Shown here: piece after piece, positions 1-7,212 of the stretch
Position numbering within the stretch: the first letter of the stretch is position 1
How the letters are laid out: each line of letters begins with the position of its first letter
Assembly: GCA_946482595.1 (NCBI GenBank)
Contig: CAMLSD010000060.1
Location: 1-30,286, forward strand
DNA length: 30,286 nt
Origin: an uncultured Comamonadaceae bacterium
GTDB lineage: Bacteria; Pseudomonadota; Gammaproteobacteria; Burkholderiales; Burkholderiaceae
Reading direction: 5' to 3'
Notes under the pieces: generated by a model
Database searches by the model: none
What the model was told of the DNA's origin: nothing
What the model saw: only the letters and a program-made list of their open reading frames with translations
Position numbers and translations under genes: made by a program

Positions 1-9
1 CGGGCCGTG

Positions 10-825
10 TCATTCGCGGTCGATGACCGCGAATGCCGAGTGGTTGTGAATCGACTCGAAGTTTTCAACTTCGACCCGGTAACGACCGATGCGAGGTTCG
101 GCGTTCAGGCGCAGGGCCACGTCGCGCACCAGGTCCTCGACGAACTTGGGGTTCTCGTAGGCTCGCTCGGTGATCCACTTTTCATCGGTGCGCTTGAGCA
201 GCGGCCAGATCTCGCTGGAGGCGCTTTCTTCGGCAAAACGCACCAGTTCGTGCCAGTCGACGTTGCTCAGCAACTCGGCCCGGATCGTGACGTGTGAGCG
301 CTGGTTGTGCGCACCGAACTCGGAGATTTCCTTCGAGCAGGGGCACAGCGACTTCACCGGCACCACCACCTCGGCCCAGACACGGGCCTCGCCCGCACGG
401 CTTTCGGCAATCCAGCGGCCCTGGTAGTCGAGCAGGCTGCGCACGCCGGAGACCGGCGCGACCTTCTGGATGAAAAACGAGAAGCGGGCCTCGATGCGCC
501 CTTCTTCGGCATTCAGCAGCGCGAGCATGCTGGCCAGGTCGGATCGCAGTCCTTCGGACTCGATCGGATGCTGGTGATGCTCATTCAGCCAGGCCACGAA
601 GCGCGACATGTGCGTGCCCTTCTGGTCGGCCGGCAGGGCGACGTCCAGGTCCCACATGGCCACGCTGGGCTGCATCGCACCGGCCACCAGCAGCTGGATC
701 GGATAGCGCACATCCTTCACGCCGACCCGCGCAATGGCCAGGCGACGTTCGTCGCGCGAGCTCTGAACGTCGGGCATGGCCTCCTGGGGAGGCATCAGTC
801 GGGATGGGCGGGTCATGTCGTTCAT
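10..825 (-). CDS. folE2: GTP cyclohydrolase FolE2 (type IB)
   Basis: Predicted GTP cyclohydrolase IB, a cytoplasmic metalloenzyme converting GTP to 7,8-dihydroneopterin triphosphate for folate (and possibly queuosine precursor) synthesis. The 271-residue protein has the usual FolE2 length. It shows the family core LCPCSKEIS at about residues 160-168, where one of Cys161/Cys163 should be the conserved active-site cysteine, followed by [16 protein letters not shown] lies near residue 70 and a His-containing SIHNHSAF segment near the C-terminus. The ATG at 825 is preceded on the minus strand by a GAGGAAG ribosome-binding site. It lies 82 bp downstream of dxs in the same direction and is probably the last gene of the xseB-ispA-dxs transcript, although the gap would allow its own promoter. 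FolE2 is known to tolerate metals other than zinc, so it often serves when zinc is scarce. The stop is 10 bases from the window edge, so the gene is complete. Assignment is secure. Confidence 0.95.
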   Translation of the reverse strand: MNDMTRPSRLMPPQEAMPDVQSSRDERRLAIARVGVKDVRYPIQLLVAGAMQPSVAMWDLDVALPADQKGTHMSRFVAWLNEHHQHPIESEGLRSDLASMLALLNAEEGRIEARFSFFIQKVAPVSGVRSLLDYQGRWIAESRAGEARVWAEVVVPVKSLCPCSKEISEFGAHNQRSHVTIRAELLSNVDWHELVRFAEESASSEIWPLLKRTDEKWITERAYENPKFVEDLVRDVALRLNAEPRIGRYRVEVENFESIHNHSAFAVIDRE

Positions 826-842
826 GGTCTTCCTCAGGGCCC

Positions 843-881
843 GGCGATGTCAATCGCCGACGCGACAGTCTGAGGCCTCAG
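843..881. repeat. Short palindromes in the dxs-folE2 gap
   Basis: Two small dyad symmetries sit in the 82-bp gap between dxs and folE2. One is a 6-bp stem GGCGAT/ATCGCC with a 4-base loop at 843-858. The other is a perfect 12-bp palindrome, CTGAGGCCTCAG, at 870-881. Neither is followed by a T-run on the minus strand, so they are not convincing intrinsic terminators. They could modulate folE2 expression or mRNA processing; function is unknown. Confidence 0.35.
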
Positions 882-907
882 GGCTTTCCCCAGGTGCGGA
901 AGGGGGA

Positions 908-2800
908 TCAATGGTTGACGGCAGGGCGCACCAGCGCAAGCTTGCTCCCGAAACGCTGCAAGATCGCACGCTCGATGCCATCGGCATCCAGGCCCTGCTG
1001 CGCCATCAGTTTGGCCGGATCGCCATGCTCGATGAACTCGTCCTTGAAACCCATGGACAGCACGGGCACCGTGATGCCGGCAGCCTGCAGGGCTTCGGTG
1101 ACGGCACTGCCGGCACCGCCGGGCAGGCAGCCGTCCTCGACGGTGACCAGCGCGTCATGGGTGCGCGCCAGCTCCTCGAGCAGCGCCGTGTCCAGCGGCT
1201 TGACGAAGCGCATGTTGGCCACCGTCGCATCCAGCTTGTCTGCGGCCTCCAGGGCCGGGTACAGCAGCGTGCCGAAGGCCAGGATGGCGATGCGCTGGCC
1301 CTGCCGGCGGATCTCGCCCTTGCCGAACGGCAAGGCGGTCATCTCTTTCTGGATCTCGACGCCGGCACCCGCGCCGCGCGGGTAACGCACGGCCGTGGGA
1401 TGGTTGTGACGGAACGCGGTGTACAGCATCTGACGGCACTCGTTCTCGTCAGACGGCGTGAGCACACACATGTTCGGAATGCAGCGCAGATAGGCGATGT
1501 CGAAGGCGCCCATGTGGGTCGCGCCGTCCGCACCGACGATGCCCGCGCGGTCCAGCGCAAACACCACCGGCAGGTCCTGGATCGCCACGTCGTGGATCAG
1601 CTGGTCATAGCCGCGCTGCAGGAAGGTGGAGTAGATCGCCACCACCGGGCGCAGGCCCTCGCACGCCAGCCCGGCGGCAAAGGTCACGGCATGCTGTTCG
1701 GCAATGCCGACGTCGTGATAGCGCTTGGGAAAGCGCTTCTCGAATTCGACCATGCCCGACCCTTCACGCATCGCCGGCGTGATCGCCACGAGTCGTTCGT
1801 CGGCTTCGGCCATGTCGCACAGCCACTGCCCGAACACCTGCGTGAACGTGGGCTTGCCGGCTGGCGCCTTCTTCAGGCCTTCTTGCGGGTTGAACTTGCC
1901 CGGGCCGTGGTAGGCGATGGGATCGGCCTCGGCCAGCTTGTAGCCGTAGCCCTTCTTCGTGACCACATGCAGGAACTGCGGCCCCTTGAGCTTGCGCAGG
2001 TTCTCCAGCGTGGGGATCAGGGCGTCGAGGTCGTGCCCGTCGATCGGGCCGACATAGTTGAAGCCGAACTCCTCGAAGATCGTGCCGGGTACGACCATGC
2101 CCTTGGCATGCTCTTCCAGGCGGCGGGCCAGCTCGAACAGGGGCGGTGCGTTCTTGAGCACCTGCTTGGCGCCCTCGCGGGCGGCCGCATAGAAGCGGCC
2201 CGACATGAGCCGCGCCAGGTGCCGGTTCAGGGCACCCACCGGCGGCGAGATCGACATGTCGTTGTCGTTCAGCACGACCAGCATGTCGGCCTGGCCGCAG
2301 GCATGGGCCACGCCGGCATTGTTGAGCGCCTCGAAGGCCATGCCCGCACTCATCGCGCCGTCACCGATGATGGCCACCGCCCGGCGATCCTCGCCCTTGA
2401 GCCTGGCCGCCATCGCCATGCCGAGTGCGGCGGAGATCGAGGTCGACGAATGGGCCGTGCCGAAGGTGTCGTATTCGCTTTCGCTGCGGCGCGGAAAACC
2501 GCTCATGCCGCCCAGCTGCCGCAGCGTGTGCATGCGGTCGCGGCGGCCGGTCAGGATCTTGTGCGGGTAGGTCTGGTGGCCGACGTCCCACACCAGCCGG
2601 TCTTCGGGGGTGTGGAACACATGGTGCAGCGCGATGGTGAGCTCCACCGTGCCGAGGTTGGACGACAGGTGCCCGCCGGTCTGGGACACGCTTTGCAGCA
2701 CGAACTCGCGCAGCTCGACAGCCAGACGCTTGAGTTCGGCACGTGACAGGCGGCGCAGATCGGCCGGCGACTCGATCGCTTGCAGCAGAGGGTAGGTCAT
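908..2800 (-). CDS. dxs: 1-deoxy-D-xylulose-5-phosphate synthase
   Basis: Catalyses the thiamine-diphosphate-dependent condensation of pyruvate and glyceraldehyde 3-phosphate to 1-deoxy-D-xylulose 5-phosphate, the entry step of the MEP isoprenoid pathway (and a precursor of thiamine and pyridoxal phosphate). The protein has 630 residues, normal for DXS. Visible hallmarks are [10 protein letters not shown] with the catalytic His44, [16 protein letters not shown] at 71-86, the [14 protein letters not shown] block, the ThDP/Mg motif [18 protein letters not shown] from residue 146, and the transketolase-type [15 protein letters not shown] in the central domain, which carries the catalytic Glu. 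A C-terminal transketolase-like domain follows. The ATG at 2800 shares one base with the ispA stop codon, so translation is coupled with the gene making its downstream isoprenoid partner. No oddities were seen; assignment is secure. Confidence 0.98.
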   Translation of the reverse strand: MTYPLLQAIESPADLRRLSRAELKRLAVELREFVLQSVSQTGGHLSSNLGTVELTIALHHVFHTPEDRLVWDVGHQTYPHKILTGRRDRMHTLRQLGGMSGFPRRSESEYDTFGTAHSSTSISAALGMAMAARLKGEDRRAVAIIGDGAMSAGMAFEALNNAGVAHACGQADMLVVLNDNDMSISPPVGALNRHLARLMSGRFYAAAREGAKQVLKNAPPLFELARRLEEHAKGMVVPGTIFEEFGFNYVGPIDGHDLDALIPTLENLRKLKGPQFLHVVTKKGYGYKLAEADPIAYHGPGKFNPQEGLKKAPAGKPTFTQVFGQWLCDMAEADERLVAITPAMREGSGMVEFEKRFPKRYHDVGIAEQHAVTFAAGLACEGLRPVVAIYSTFLQRGYDQLIHDVAIQDLPVVFALDRAGIVGADGATHMGAFDIAYLRCIPNMCVLTPSDENECRQMLYTAFRHNHPTAVRYPRGAGAGVEIQKEMTALPFGKGEIRRQGQRIAILAFGTLLYPALEAADKLDATVANMRFVKPLDTALLEELARTHDALVTVEDGCLPGGAGSAVTEALQAAGITVPVLSMGFKDEFIEHGDPAKLMAQQGLDADGIERAILQRFGSKLALVRPAVNH

Positions 2801-3699
2801 CAGCTTTCCCGGTCCACGACCTTGTCGGCCAGCACGTGCAGCCAGGCGGCCTCGCCGAGCCCGCCTTGCACGAGCGCGTCGTGGGCGCGCTCGCGCAGGT
2901 CACCAGCATACCGGCGCGCGGCGTCCAGCCCAAGCACCGACACGTAGGTGGGTTTGTTGTTCTCGGCATCCTTGCCGGCGGTCTTGCCCAGGGTTTCGGA
3001 CGCCTGGGTGACATCGAGGATGTCGTCGACCACCTGGAAAGCCAGCCCGATGCTCCAGCCGTAGTCGGACAAGGCCTCCCAGGCACGGGCATCGGTCTGG
3101 CCGCAGGCGGCCCCCATCTGCACGCTGGCACGCAGCAGCGCGCCGGTCTTGCGCTGGTGCATGTCGCGCAGGCGGGTTTCGTCGAGGGCCTCGCCGATGC
3201 TCGCCAGATCGATCGCCTGGCCACCGGCCATGCCGTCGCTGCCGGCGGCACGGGCCAGCAGCCCGCACAGGCGGGCCTGCAGGGCTGCGGGCACCTCGTC
3301 ACCTTCGGGGGTCAGGATCTCGAAGGCGAGCGACTGCATCGCGTCGCCGGCCAGCATGGCACGCGCCTCGCCGTAGCGCACGTGCACGGTGGGCTTGCCG
3401 CGACGCAGCACGTCGTTGTCCATGCAGGGCATGTCGTCGTGCACCAGCGAATAGGCGTGGATCAGCTCGACCGCGCAGGCCGCCCGCATGGCCGCAGGCG
3501 CCAGACCGTTGACGGCCTGCGCGCTGGCCAGCACCAGCAGCGGCCGCAGCCGCTTGCCGCCATCGAGCACGCCATAGCGCATGGCCTCGCCCAGGCCGAC
3601 CGGTGCATCGGCCGGCACCCAGGCCTCCAGGGCCTGCTCGACGCTGGCCAGGCTGGCCTGGGCCCAGGCGTCGAACGTGTCGCTGCGATGGCCGTTCAT
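2800..3699 (-). CDS. ispA: Farnesyl diphosphate synthase (polyprenyl synthetase)
   Basis: A 299-residue short-chain trans-prenyltransferase that condenses IPP with DMAPP and GPP to give farnesyl diphosphate, the precursor of undecaprenyl phosphate, quinone side chains and hopanoids. Both aspartate-rich motifs are intact: DDMPCMDND (Asp88, Asp89, Asp94) and DDILD (Asp225, Asp226, Asp229), with the substrate-binding GGKRLRP at about 47-53. The start at 3699 (MNGHRSDTF) is chosen because it gives the family length and overlaps the xseB stop by 4 bp (ATGA), a classic coupled junction; the frame stays open further upstream but over xseB. The order xseB-ispA-dxs is the widespread proteobacterial arrangement. 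Chain length could in principle be geranyl, but the family default is farnesyl. Confidence 0.95.
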   Translation of the reverse strand: MNGHRSDTFDAWAQASLASVEQALEAWVPADAPVGLGEAMRYGVLDGGKRLRPLLVLASAQAVNGLAPAAMRAACAVELIHAYSLVHDDMPCMDNDVLRRGKPTVHVRYGEARAMLAGDAMQSLAFEILTPEGDEVPAALQARLCGLLARAAGSDGMAGGQAIDLASIGEALDETRLRDMHQRKTGALLRASVQMGAACGQTDARAWEALSDYGWSIGLAFQVVDDILDVTQASETLGKTAGKDAENNKPTYVSVLGLDAARRYAGDLRERAHDALVQGGLGEAAWLHVLADKVVDRES

Positions 3700-3935
3700 G
3701 TTTGAGTCCAAGGTTTCAACTGCCCGTCTTCCAGCACCTTCACCTGCTCCTCGACCGCCTCCAGGCGGCCGCGGCAGAAGTTCAGCAGCACCGCACCGCG
3801 CTGGTAGCTCTGCAGCAGGCGATCCAGCGGCAGCTGCCCGGACTCGAGCTCGGCCACCAGCCTTTCCAGCTCGGCAAGGGCCTCCTCGTAGCTCGGCGGC
3901 AGGTCGGCCTGCCTGGCGTTGGGTGACTTGGGCAT
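3696..3935 (-). CDS. xseB: Exodeoxyribonuclease VII small subunit
   Basis: A small, acidic, helical 79-residue protein, normal for XseB. It binds the large subunit XseA to form exonuclease VII, which degrades single-stranded DNA to oligonucleotides. The segment from about residue 14 to 60 ([20 protein letters not shown], then [13 protein letters not shown]) is the conserved XseB core and is predicted as a helical hairpin. It is the first gene of the minus-strand isoprenoid operon and overlaps ispA by 4 bp. xseA is not in the window. The ATG at 3935 has only a weak purine tract upstream and lies close to a TACAAT -10 element, so the leader is short. Confidence 0.93.
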   Translation of the reverse strand: MPKSPNARQADLPPSYEEALAELERLVAELESGQLPLDRLLQSYQRGAVLLNFCRGRLEAVEEQVKVLEDGQLKPWTQT

Positions 3936-3955
3936 ATCTTGAGAAGAAACCGACC

Positions 3956-3961
3956 ATTGTA
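3956..3961 (-). promoter_or_regulatory. Probable -10 element for the xseB-ispA-dxs operon
   Basis: Read on the minus strand these six bases are TACAAT, one mismatch from the sigma-70 -10 consensus, ending 20 bp before the xseB ATG. No good -35 match is visible 16-18 bp further upstream. The call rests on the -10 and on its place in front of the operon. Confidence 0.45.
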
Positions 3962-4022
3962 GTCAGGCGTTGCCAGGCGGCGCCCCGCCCTGGGGAGCCG
4001 ACTCGAATTCCCGCTGATTTGA

Positions 4023-4059
4023 CCGGGGTCCACCCCGGCTGACCACCCCCGGGTAAAAT
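4023..4059 (+). promoter_or_regulatory. Hairpin and -10-like element upstream of the Rieske gene
   Basis: The 277-bp divergent gap between xseB and the Rieske gene holds a perfect 7-bp inverted repeat, CCGGGGT-CC-ACCCCGG (4023-4038), just upstream of a -10-like TAAAAT (4054-4059). If used, transcription would start near 4066 and leave a leader of about 150 nt before the Rieske ATG. The dyad overlaps the expected -35 position, so it could be a repressor or activator site. No -35 consensus was found. The leader also contains an AGGAGG at 4154-4159 that sits too close to the next ATG to serve it. Confidence 0.35.
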
Positions 4060-4212
4060 CGCGGGTTCCCCTGGACACCCCCCGCGCGTCTCGATCGTTC
4101 ATATCCAGAGCACGGAGGTCACACGAACATTTCATGCGGAGCGGGTCGCAACCAGGAGGATGAGCCCACCGTGGGTGGTGGTTGACATTGGTTTTTGGAG
4201 ATCCTGGGGATC

Positions 4213-5334
4213 ATGTCAGACCTTTCCATCGCTCGAGAAGCGCTCGAGCAAAGCCACACGCAACTGCCGGTGACGGCATATTTCGCGAACGAACTCTTCG
4301 GACGCGAGATGGAGCTCATCTTCCAGTCCGGGCCTCGCTATCTCGGGCACGAGCTGTCGGTGCCCGAGCTTGGCGACTACTACGCCCTGCCTCAGGAGGG
4401 CGAAGGCCGTGCGCTGGTGCGCACCCCCAACGGTGTGGAGCTCATCTCCAACGTCTGCCGCCACCGGCAGGCGGTGATGCTGCGCGGGCGCGGCAACACC
4501 CGCAGCCACATCGTGTGTCCGCTGCACCGCTGGACCTACGGTCTGGACGGCCAGCTGCTGGGTGCACCGCATTTCAGCCATGACCCCTGCCTGAACCTCA
4601 ACAACTACAAGGTGCGCACCTGGAACGGCCTGGTGTTCGAGGACAACGGCCGCGACGTGGCCGCTGACCTCGCCCGCCTGGGCCCCGTGGCTGACCTGGA
4701 CTTCAGCGGTTACGTCCTCGACAAGGTCGAACTTCACCAGTGCGACTACAACTGGAAGACCTTCATCGAGGTCTACCTCGAGGACTACCACGTCGGCCCC
4801 TTCCACCCCGGTCTGGGCAACTTCGTGACCTGCGACGACCTGCGCTGGGAGTTCGGCCGCGACTACTCGGTGCAGACCGTGGGCGTGGCCAACGCGCTGG
4901 GCCGGGCCGGCTCGGACATCTATCGCCGCTGGCAGGACGCGGTGCTGAACTTCCGCCGCGACCGTCACGACGACCCCGTCCCGCGCCACGGCGCGATCTG
5001 GCTGACCTACTACCCGAACATCATGGTCGAGTGGTACCCGCATGTGCTGGTGGTGTCGACGCTGTACCCGCAGGGCCCGCAGAAGACACTCAACGTGGTG
5101 GAGTTCTACTACCCCGAGGAAATCGTCGCCTTCGAGCGCGAGTTCGTCGAAGCCCAGCAGGCCGCCTACATGGAGACCTGCGTCGAGGACGACGAGATCG
5201 CCCTGCGCATGGACTGGGGCCGCAAGGCCCTGATGGACCGCGGCGACAACGAGGTGGGCCCGTACCAGAGCCCGATGGAAGACGGCATGCAGCACTTCCA
5301 CGAGTGGTATCGCGGGATCATGAAGACGGTCTGA
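4213..5334 (+). CDS. Rieske non-heme iron oxygenase, alpha subunit
   Basis: A 373-residue oxygenase of the aromatic-ring-hydroxylating alpha-subunit family, which uses electrons from a separate reductase to activate O2 at a mononuclear iron. The N-terminal Rieske domain has the full cluster motif Cys82-x-His84-x17-Cys102-x2-His105. The C-terminal catalytic domain shows the facial-triad histidines in EDYHVGPFH (His193, His198), with a likely third carboxylate in the VEDDE segment near residue 326. The residue three before His193, which bridges the two metal centres as Asp in naphthalene dioxygenase, is Glu190 here, as in carnitine oxygenase CntA. I chose ATG 4213; a TTG at 4195 is possible. 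It stands alone, divergent from the MEP operon and followed by a terminator. No reductase or beta subunit is adjacent, so the reductase must be encoded elsewhere. Substrate unknown; 'aromatic' should not be assumed. Confidence 0.88.
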   Translation: MSDLSIAREALEQSHTQLPVTAYFANELFGREMELIFQSGPRYLGHELSVPELGDYYALPQEGEGRALVRTPNGVELISNVCRHRQAVMLRGRGNTRSHIVCPLHRWTYGLDGQLLGAPHFSHDPCLNLNNYKVRTWNGLVFEDNGRDVAADLARLGPVADLDFSGYVLDKVELHQCDYNWKTFIEVYLEDYHVGPFHPGLGNFVTCDDLRWEFGRDYSVQTVGVANALGRAGSDIYRRWQDAVLNFRRDRHDDPVPRHGAIWLTYYPNIMVEWYPHVLVVSTLYPQGPQKTLNVVEFYYPEEIVAFEREFVEAQQAAYMETCVEDDEIALRMDWGRKALMDRGDNEVGPYQSPMEDGMQHFHEWYRGIMKTV

Positions 5335-5371
5335 CGACCGTGCCGCGCGAGCCGCCGGGCGGCTCGACCCC

Positions 5372-5401
5372 AAGGGCGCCTGCGGGCGCCCTTTCCTTTT
5401 G
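5372..5401 (+). terminator. Intrinsic terminator after the Rieske gene
   Basis: A perfect 9-bp stem AAGGGCGCC / GGCGCCCTT (5372-5380 with 5385-5393) with a TGCG loop is followed by a T-rich tract (5392-5400), about 40 bp past the stop at 5334. A second GC hairpin (GAGCCGC/GCGGCTC) lies just upstream. It isolates the Rieske gene from the lipoprotein genes that follow. Confidence 0.85.
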
Positions 5402-5447
5402 TCCGGTCCCGGCCCGATCGCCAGTGAGAGGTGCGTCCCTGGACTTT

Positions 5448-5497
5448 GGTCTTACTCCTTTCGAGGGGATGACCGGCATCCGGGCCTGCGATAGGCT
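5448..5497 (+). promoter_or_regulatory. Candidate activator-dependent promoter of the lipoprotein pair
   Basis: An imperfect inverted repeat runs from 5448 to 5474, with GGTC and GACC outer arms and a CTCC...GAGGGG-like inner part. Its centre is near 5461. It is followed at 5487-5497 by TGCGATAGGCT, which resembles an extended -10 element. The spacing places the dyad near -42 relative to the predicted start, the position of an activator replacing a -35 element. No -35 consensus is visible. The binding protein is unknown. Confidence 0.4.
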
Positions 5498-5533
5498 CGC
5501 GCCAACAAAAAAACCACACCAGGCGAGGGCACC

Positions 5534-7105
5534 ATGTTCCGACGGGTACGCAACATCACATCCCGTGCATCACTCCGGGCGATCGCGCTGGCAGCGTCAG
5601 CACTGCTTGGCGCCTGCGGCGGGGGTGGTTCGTCCACCCAGCCCCAGTTCTCAGCCCCGGCCACGCTGCCAGTGCTTTCCACCGACATGCAACCTCAAGG
5701 CAGCACACCGGTGCTGTTGCGCACTGCCGTGGCCTACCGCAACCCGAAGTACGGAAGCTCCACTCAGCGCGCCTGGTTCGCCTTGCTGGCCGACGGGACC
5801 GGCATGAATGCGCCTTGGGAGACGACGGTGTTCCAGCCCGAGAACTGGCCCGACGACAGCACGCGGGCGTTCTGGCAGCCTCTGCGCTGGCGGGTCGAAT
5901 CCGAGCGGCTGATCATCGAACTGAAGGACCTCCAGACCGGGCAGTTCACCTCTCGCTCGGAGATGGCGCTGCAGTGGACGCCCCGGGACGACATGACCGG
6001 ACTTGTTGCAGTACGCGCCGACACGGCCAGCCTCGTTGGCAACTGGACGGGTGCCCCGGCGTCTGGCTCCTGGGGCGCCAACGCCGTGGCCGCACACGCG
6101 GGCCTGGCGTGCCCCGCGGCAGCCACCTACAACGCCTGGACAGGCACGCTCTCGATGAAGGCCGACCACACCTACTCGGCCAGCCTTGCCGTCAACCACG
6201 CGTGCACCGAGGGAGATCGGCAGGTCACGCTGCGAACCGGCCACCCGATGCTGACGCTCACGAGCGGCCAATGGGCGCTGGACACGCACGGACAGGTGAT
6301 CTTCACGGACAGGCAGGCGGGCCGCGTGGTGATTCCCGTCGAGCTTGCCGTTGACGACGCGACGTCAGACCAGATCTCGATCTGCCTGGGCGGGGCACTG
6401 CTTCAGACGACCGGCCCGCGCACGTCCCCGCCGGTGCCGGCCACTGCGGCTTCAGCCTTGCCGACGCGAGACAACCTGCCCCTCACCCTGCGCTCTGCCG
6501 AGGGTTGCGGTTTTTCGCAGTCGGTCGAAGACCACGTCGGGACAGATCAGGCGCCCGTGACGGGCAAACCCAGGCATGTGACCCTGCAAGCCGACGGGCA
6601 GGCCGTCGTCTACATGGACCGCGACACCGCTCCGCGTGCATTGCAGTGGCAACTCGATGGTGAGGCCATCAGCCTGCGCGACGCACAGCACCAGGAGGTC
6701 ACCCGACTGCACCGAGGCTGGCAGTCGCTGCAGCTCGGCCCGGTTTACGACGCGCCATCGGCGCTCGTGGGCGAATGGGATGCACGATCAACGTTCGAAT
6801 GGGCCGGCCGTCACTCTGGCGCCTGGTCGGGCCGACTGAACCTGCAGGCGGACGGCCGGTACACGTCGGCTGTCCGGCTCGTCGTCCAGCAGGCGGCCGG
6901 TGTGCCGCAGCCGCTGTCGCGCCCGCTGACGCGACTGGTGCAAGGTCGGTGGCGCTACGAGCCGGCCCTGCGCCAGATCGAGCTGATCGAAGACGGACGC
7001 GCCGCCGCGTTGAGGTTTTTCGTGGCGCCGGAGCCACCGCTGCCGAATCTCGGCCGTGAGGTCATGCAGATCGACGGTGTGCAGTTCTCGCGCGTCCCCC
7101 CTTGA
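5534..7105 (+). CDS. Putative lipoprotein, paralogue 1 of a tandem pair
   Basis: A 523-residue protein I cannot assign to a named family. The N-terminus is a lipoprotein signal peptide: Arg-rich n-region, hydrophobic stretch, lipobox LGAC with lipidated Cys28, then GGGGSS. Gly at +2 predicts the outer membrane. The mature part has an internal duplication: a unit beginning SLVGNW near residue 166 and another beginning ALVGEW near 410. Each has a W-x-G-x-L strand, a DGxYxS turn and a later GxW strand. This beta-rich, lipocalin-like layout is only suggested by the pattern. Segments before each unit also resemble one another (LRWRVESERL and LQWQLDGEAI). Four Cys outside the lipobox are shared with the downstream paralogue, suggesting disulfides. 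ATG 5534 follows a GAGGG ribosome-binding site at 5525-5529. Probably cell-envelope exposed; function unknown. Confidence 0.8.
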   Translation: MFRRVRNITSRASLRAIALAASALLGACGGGGSSTQPQFSAPATLPVLSTDMQPQGSTPVLLRTAVAYRNPKYGSSTQRAWFALLADGTGMNAPWETTVFQPENWPDDSTRAFWQPLRWRVESERLIIELKDLQTGQFTSRSEMALQWTPRDDMTGLVAVRADTASLVGNWTGAPASGSWGANAVAAHAGLACPAAATYNAWTGTLSMKADHTYSASLAVNHACTEGDRQVTLRTGHPMLTLTSGQWALDTHGQVIFTDRQAGRVVIPVELAVDDATSDQISICLGGALLQTTGPRTSPPVPATAASALPTRDNLPLTLRSAEGCGFSQSVEDHVGTDQAPVTGKPRHVTLQADGQAVVYMDRDTAPRALQWQLDGEAISLRDAQHQEVTRLHRGWQSLQLGPVYDAPSALVGEWDARSTFEWAGRHSGAWSGRLNLQADGRYTSAVRLVVQQAAGVPQPLSRPLTRLVQGRWRYEPALRQIELIEDGRAAALRFFVAPEPPLPNLGREVMQIDGVQFSRVPP

Positions 7106-7110
7106 GTGCC

Positions 7111-7128
7111 GCCGTCAGGCCTGACGGC
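7111..7128. repeat. Perfect 18-bp palindrome between the lipoprotein genes
   Basis: GCCGTCAGGCCTGACGGC begins 5 bases after the stop of the first lipoprotein gene. Flanking GTGCC and GGCAC allow an alternative pairing. It would form a strong stem in RNA but no T-run follows, so it is an imperfect terminator at best. It could act as an attenuator or mRNA-stabilising hairpin, or bind a dimeric protein. Confidence 0.5.
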
Positions 7129-7212
7129 ACCCCTGCCGCGGCGCATGCCACCCTCGACGCAACGGTTGGCAATCGCCTGCGGTCCCGACACCTCACCCAC
7201 GAGTACACCTGT

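Noticed and set aside
776..2746. A 656-codon open frame antisense to dxs, and similar long antisense frames over ispA, the Rieske, ppx and kinase genes
   Set aside because: High-GC codon bias keeps these frames open. Their translations are Arg/Ala/His-rich with no family motifs, while the opposite strand carries clear enzymes.
4160..4273. Short frame (37 codons) starting at an ATG right after AGGAGG in the Rieske leader, possible leader peptide
   Set aside because: The AGGAGG abuts the ATG with no spacer, the frame overlaps the Rieske start, and the peptide shows no regulatory run of codons.
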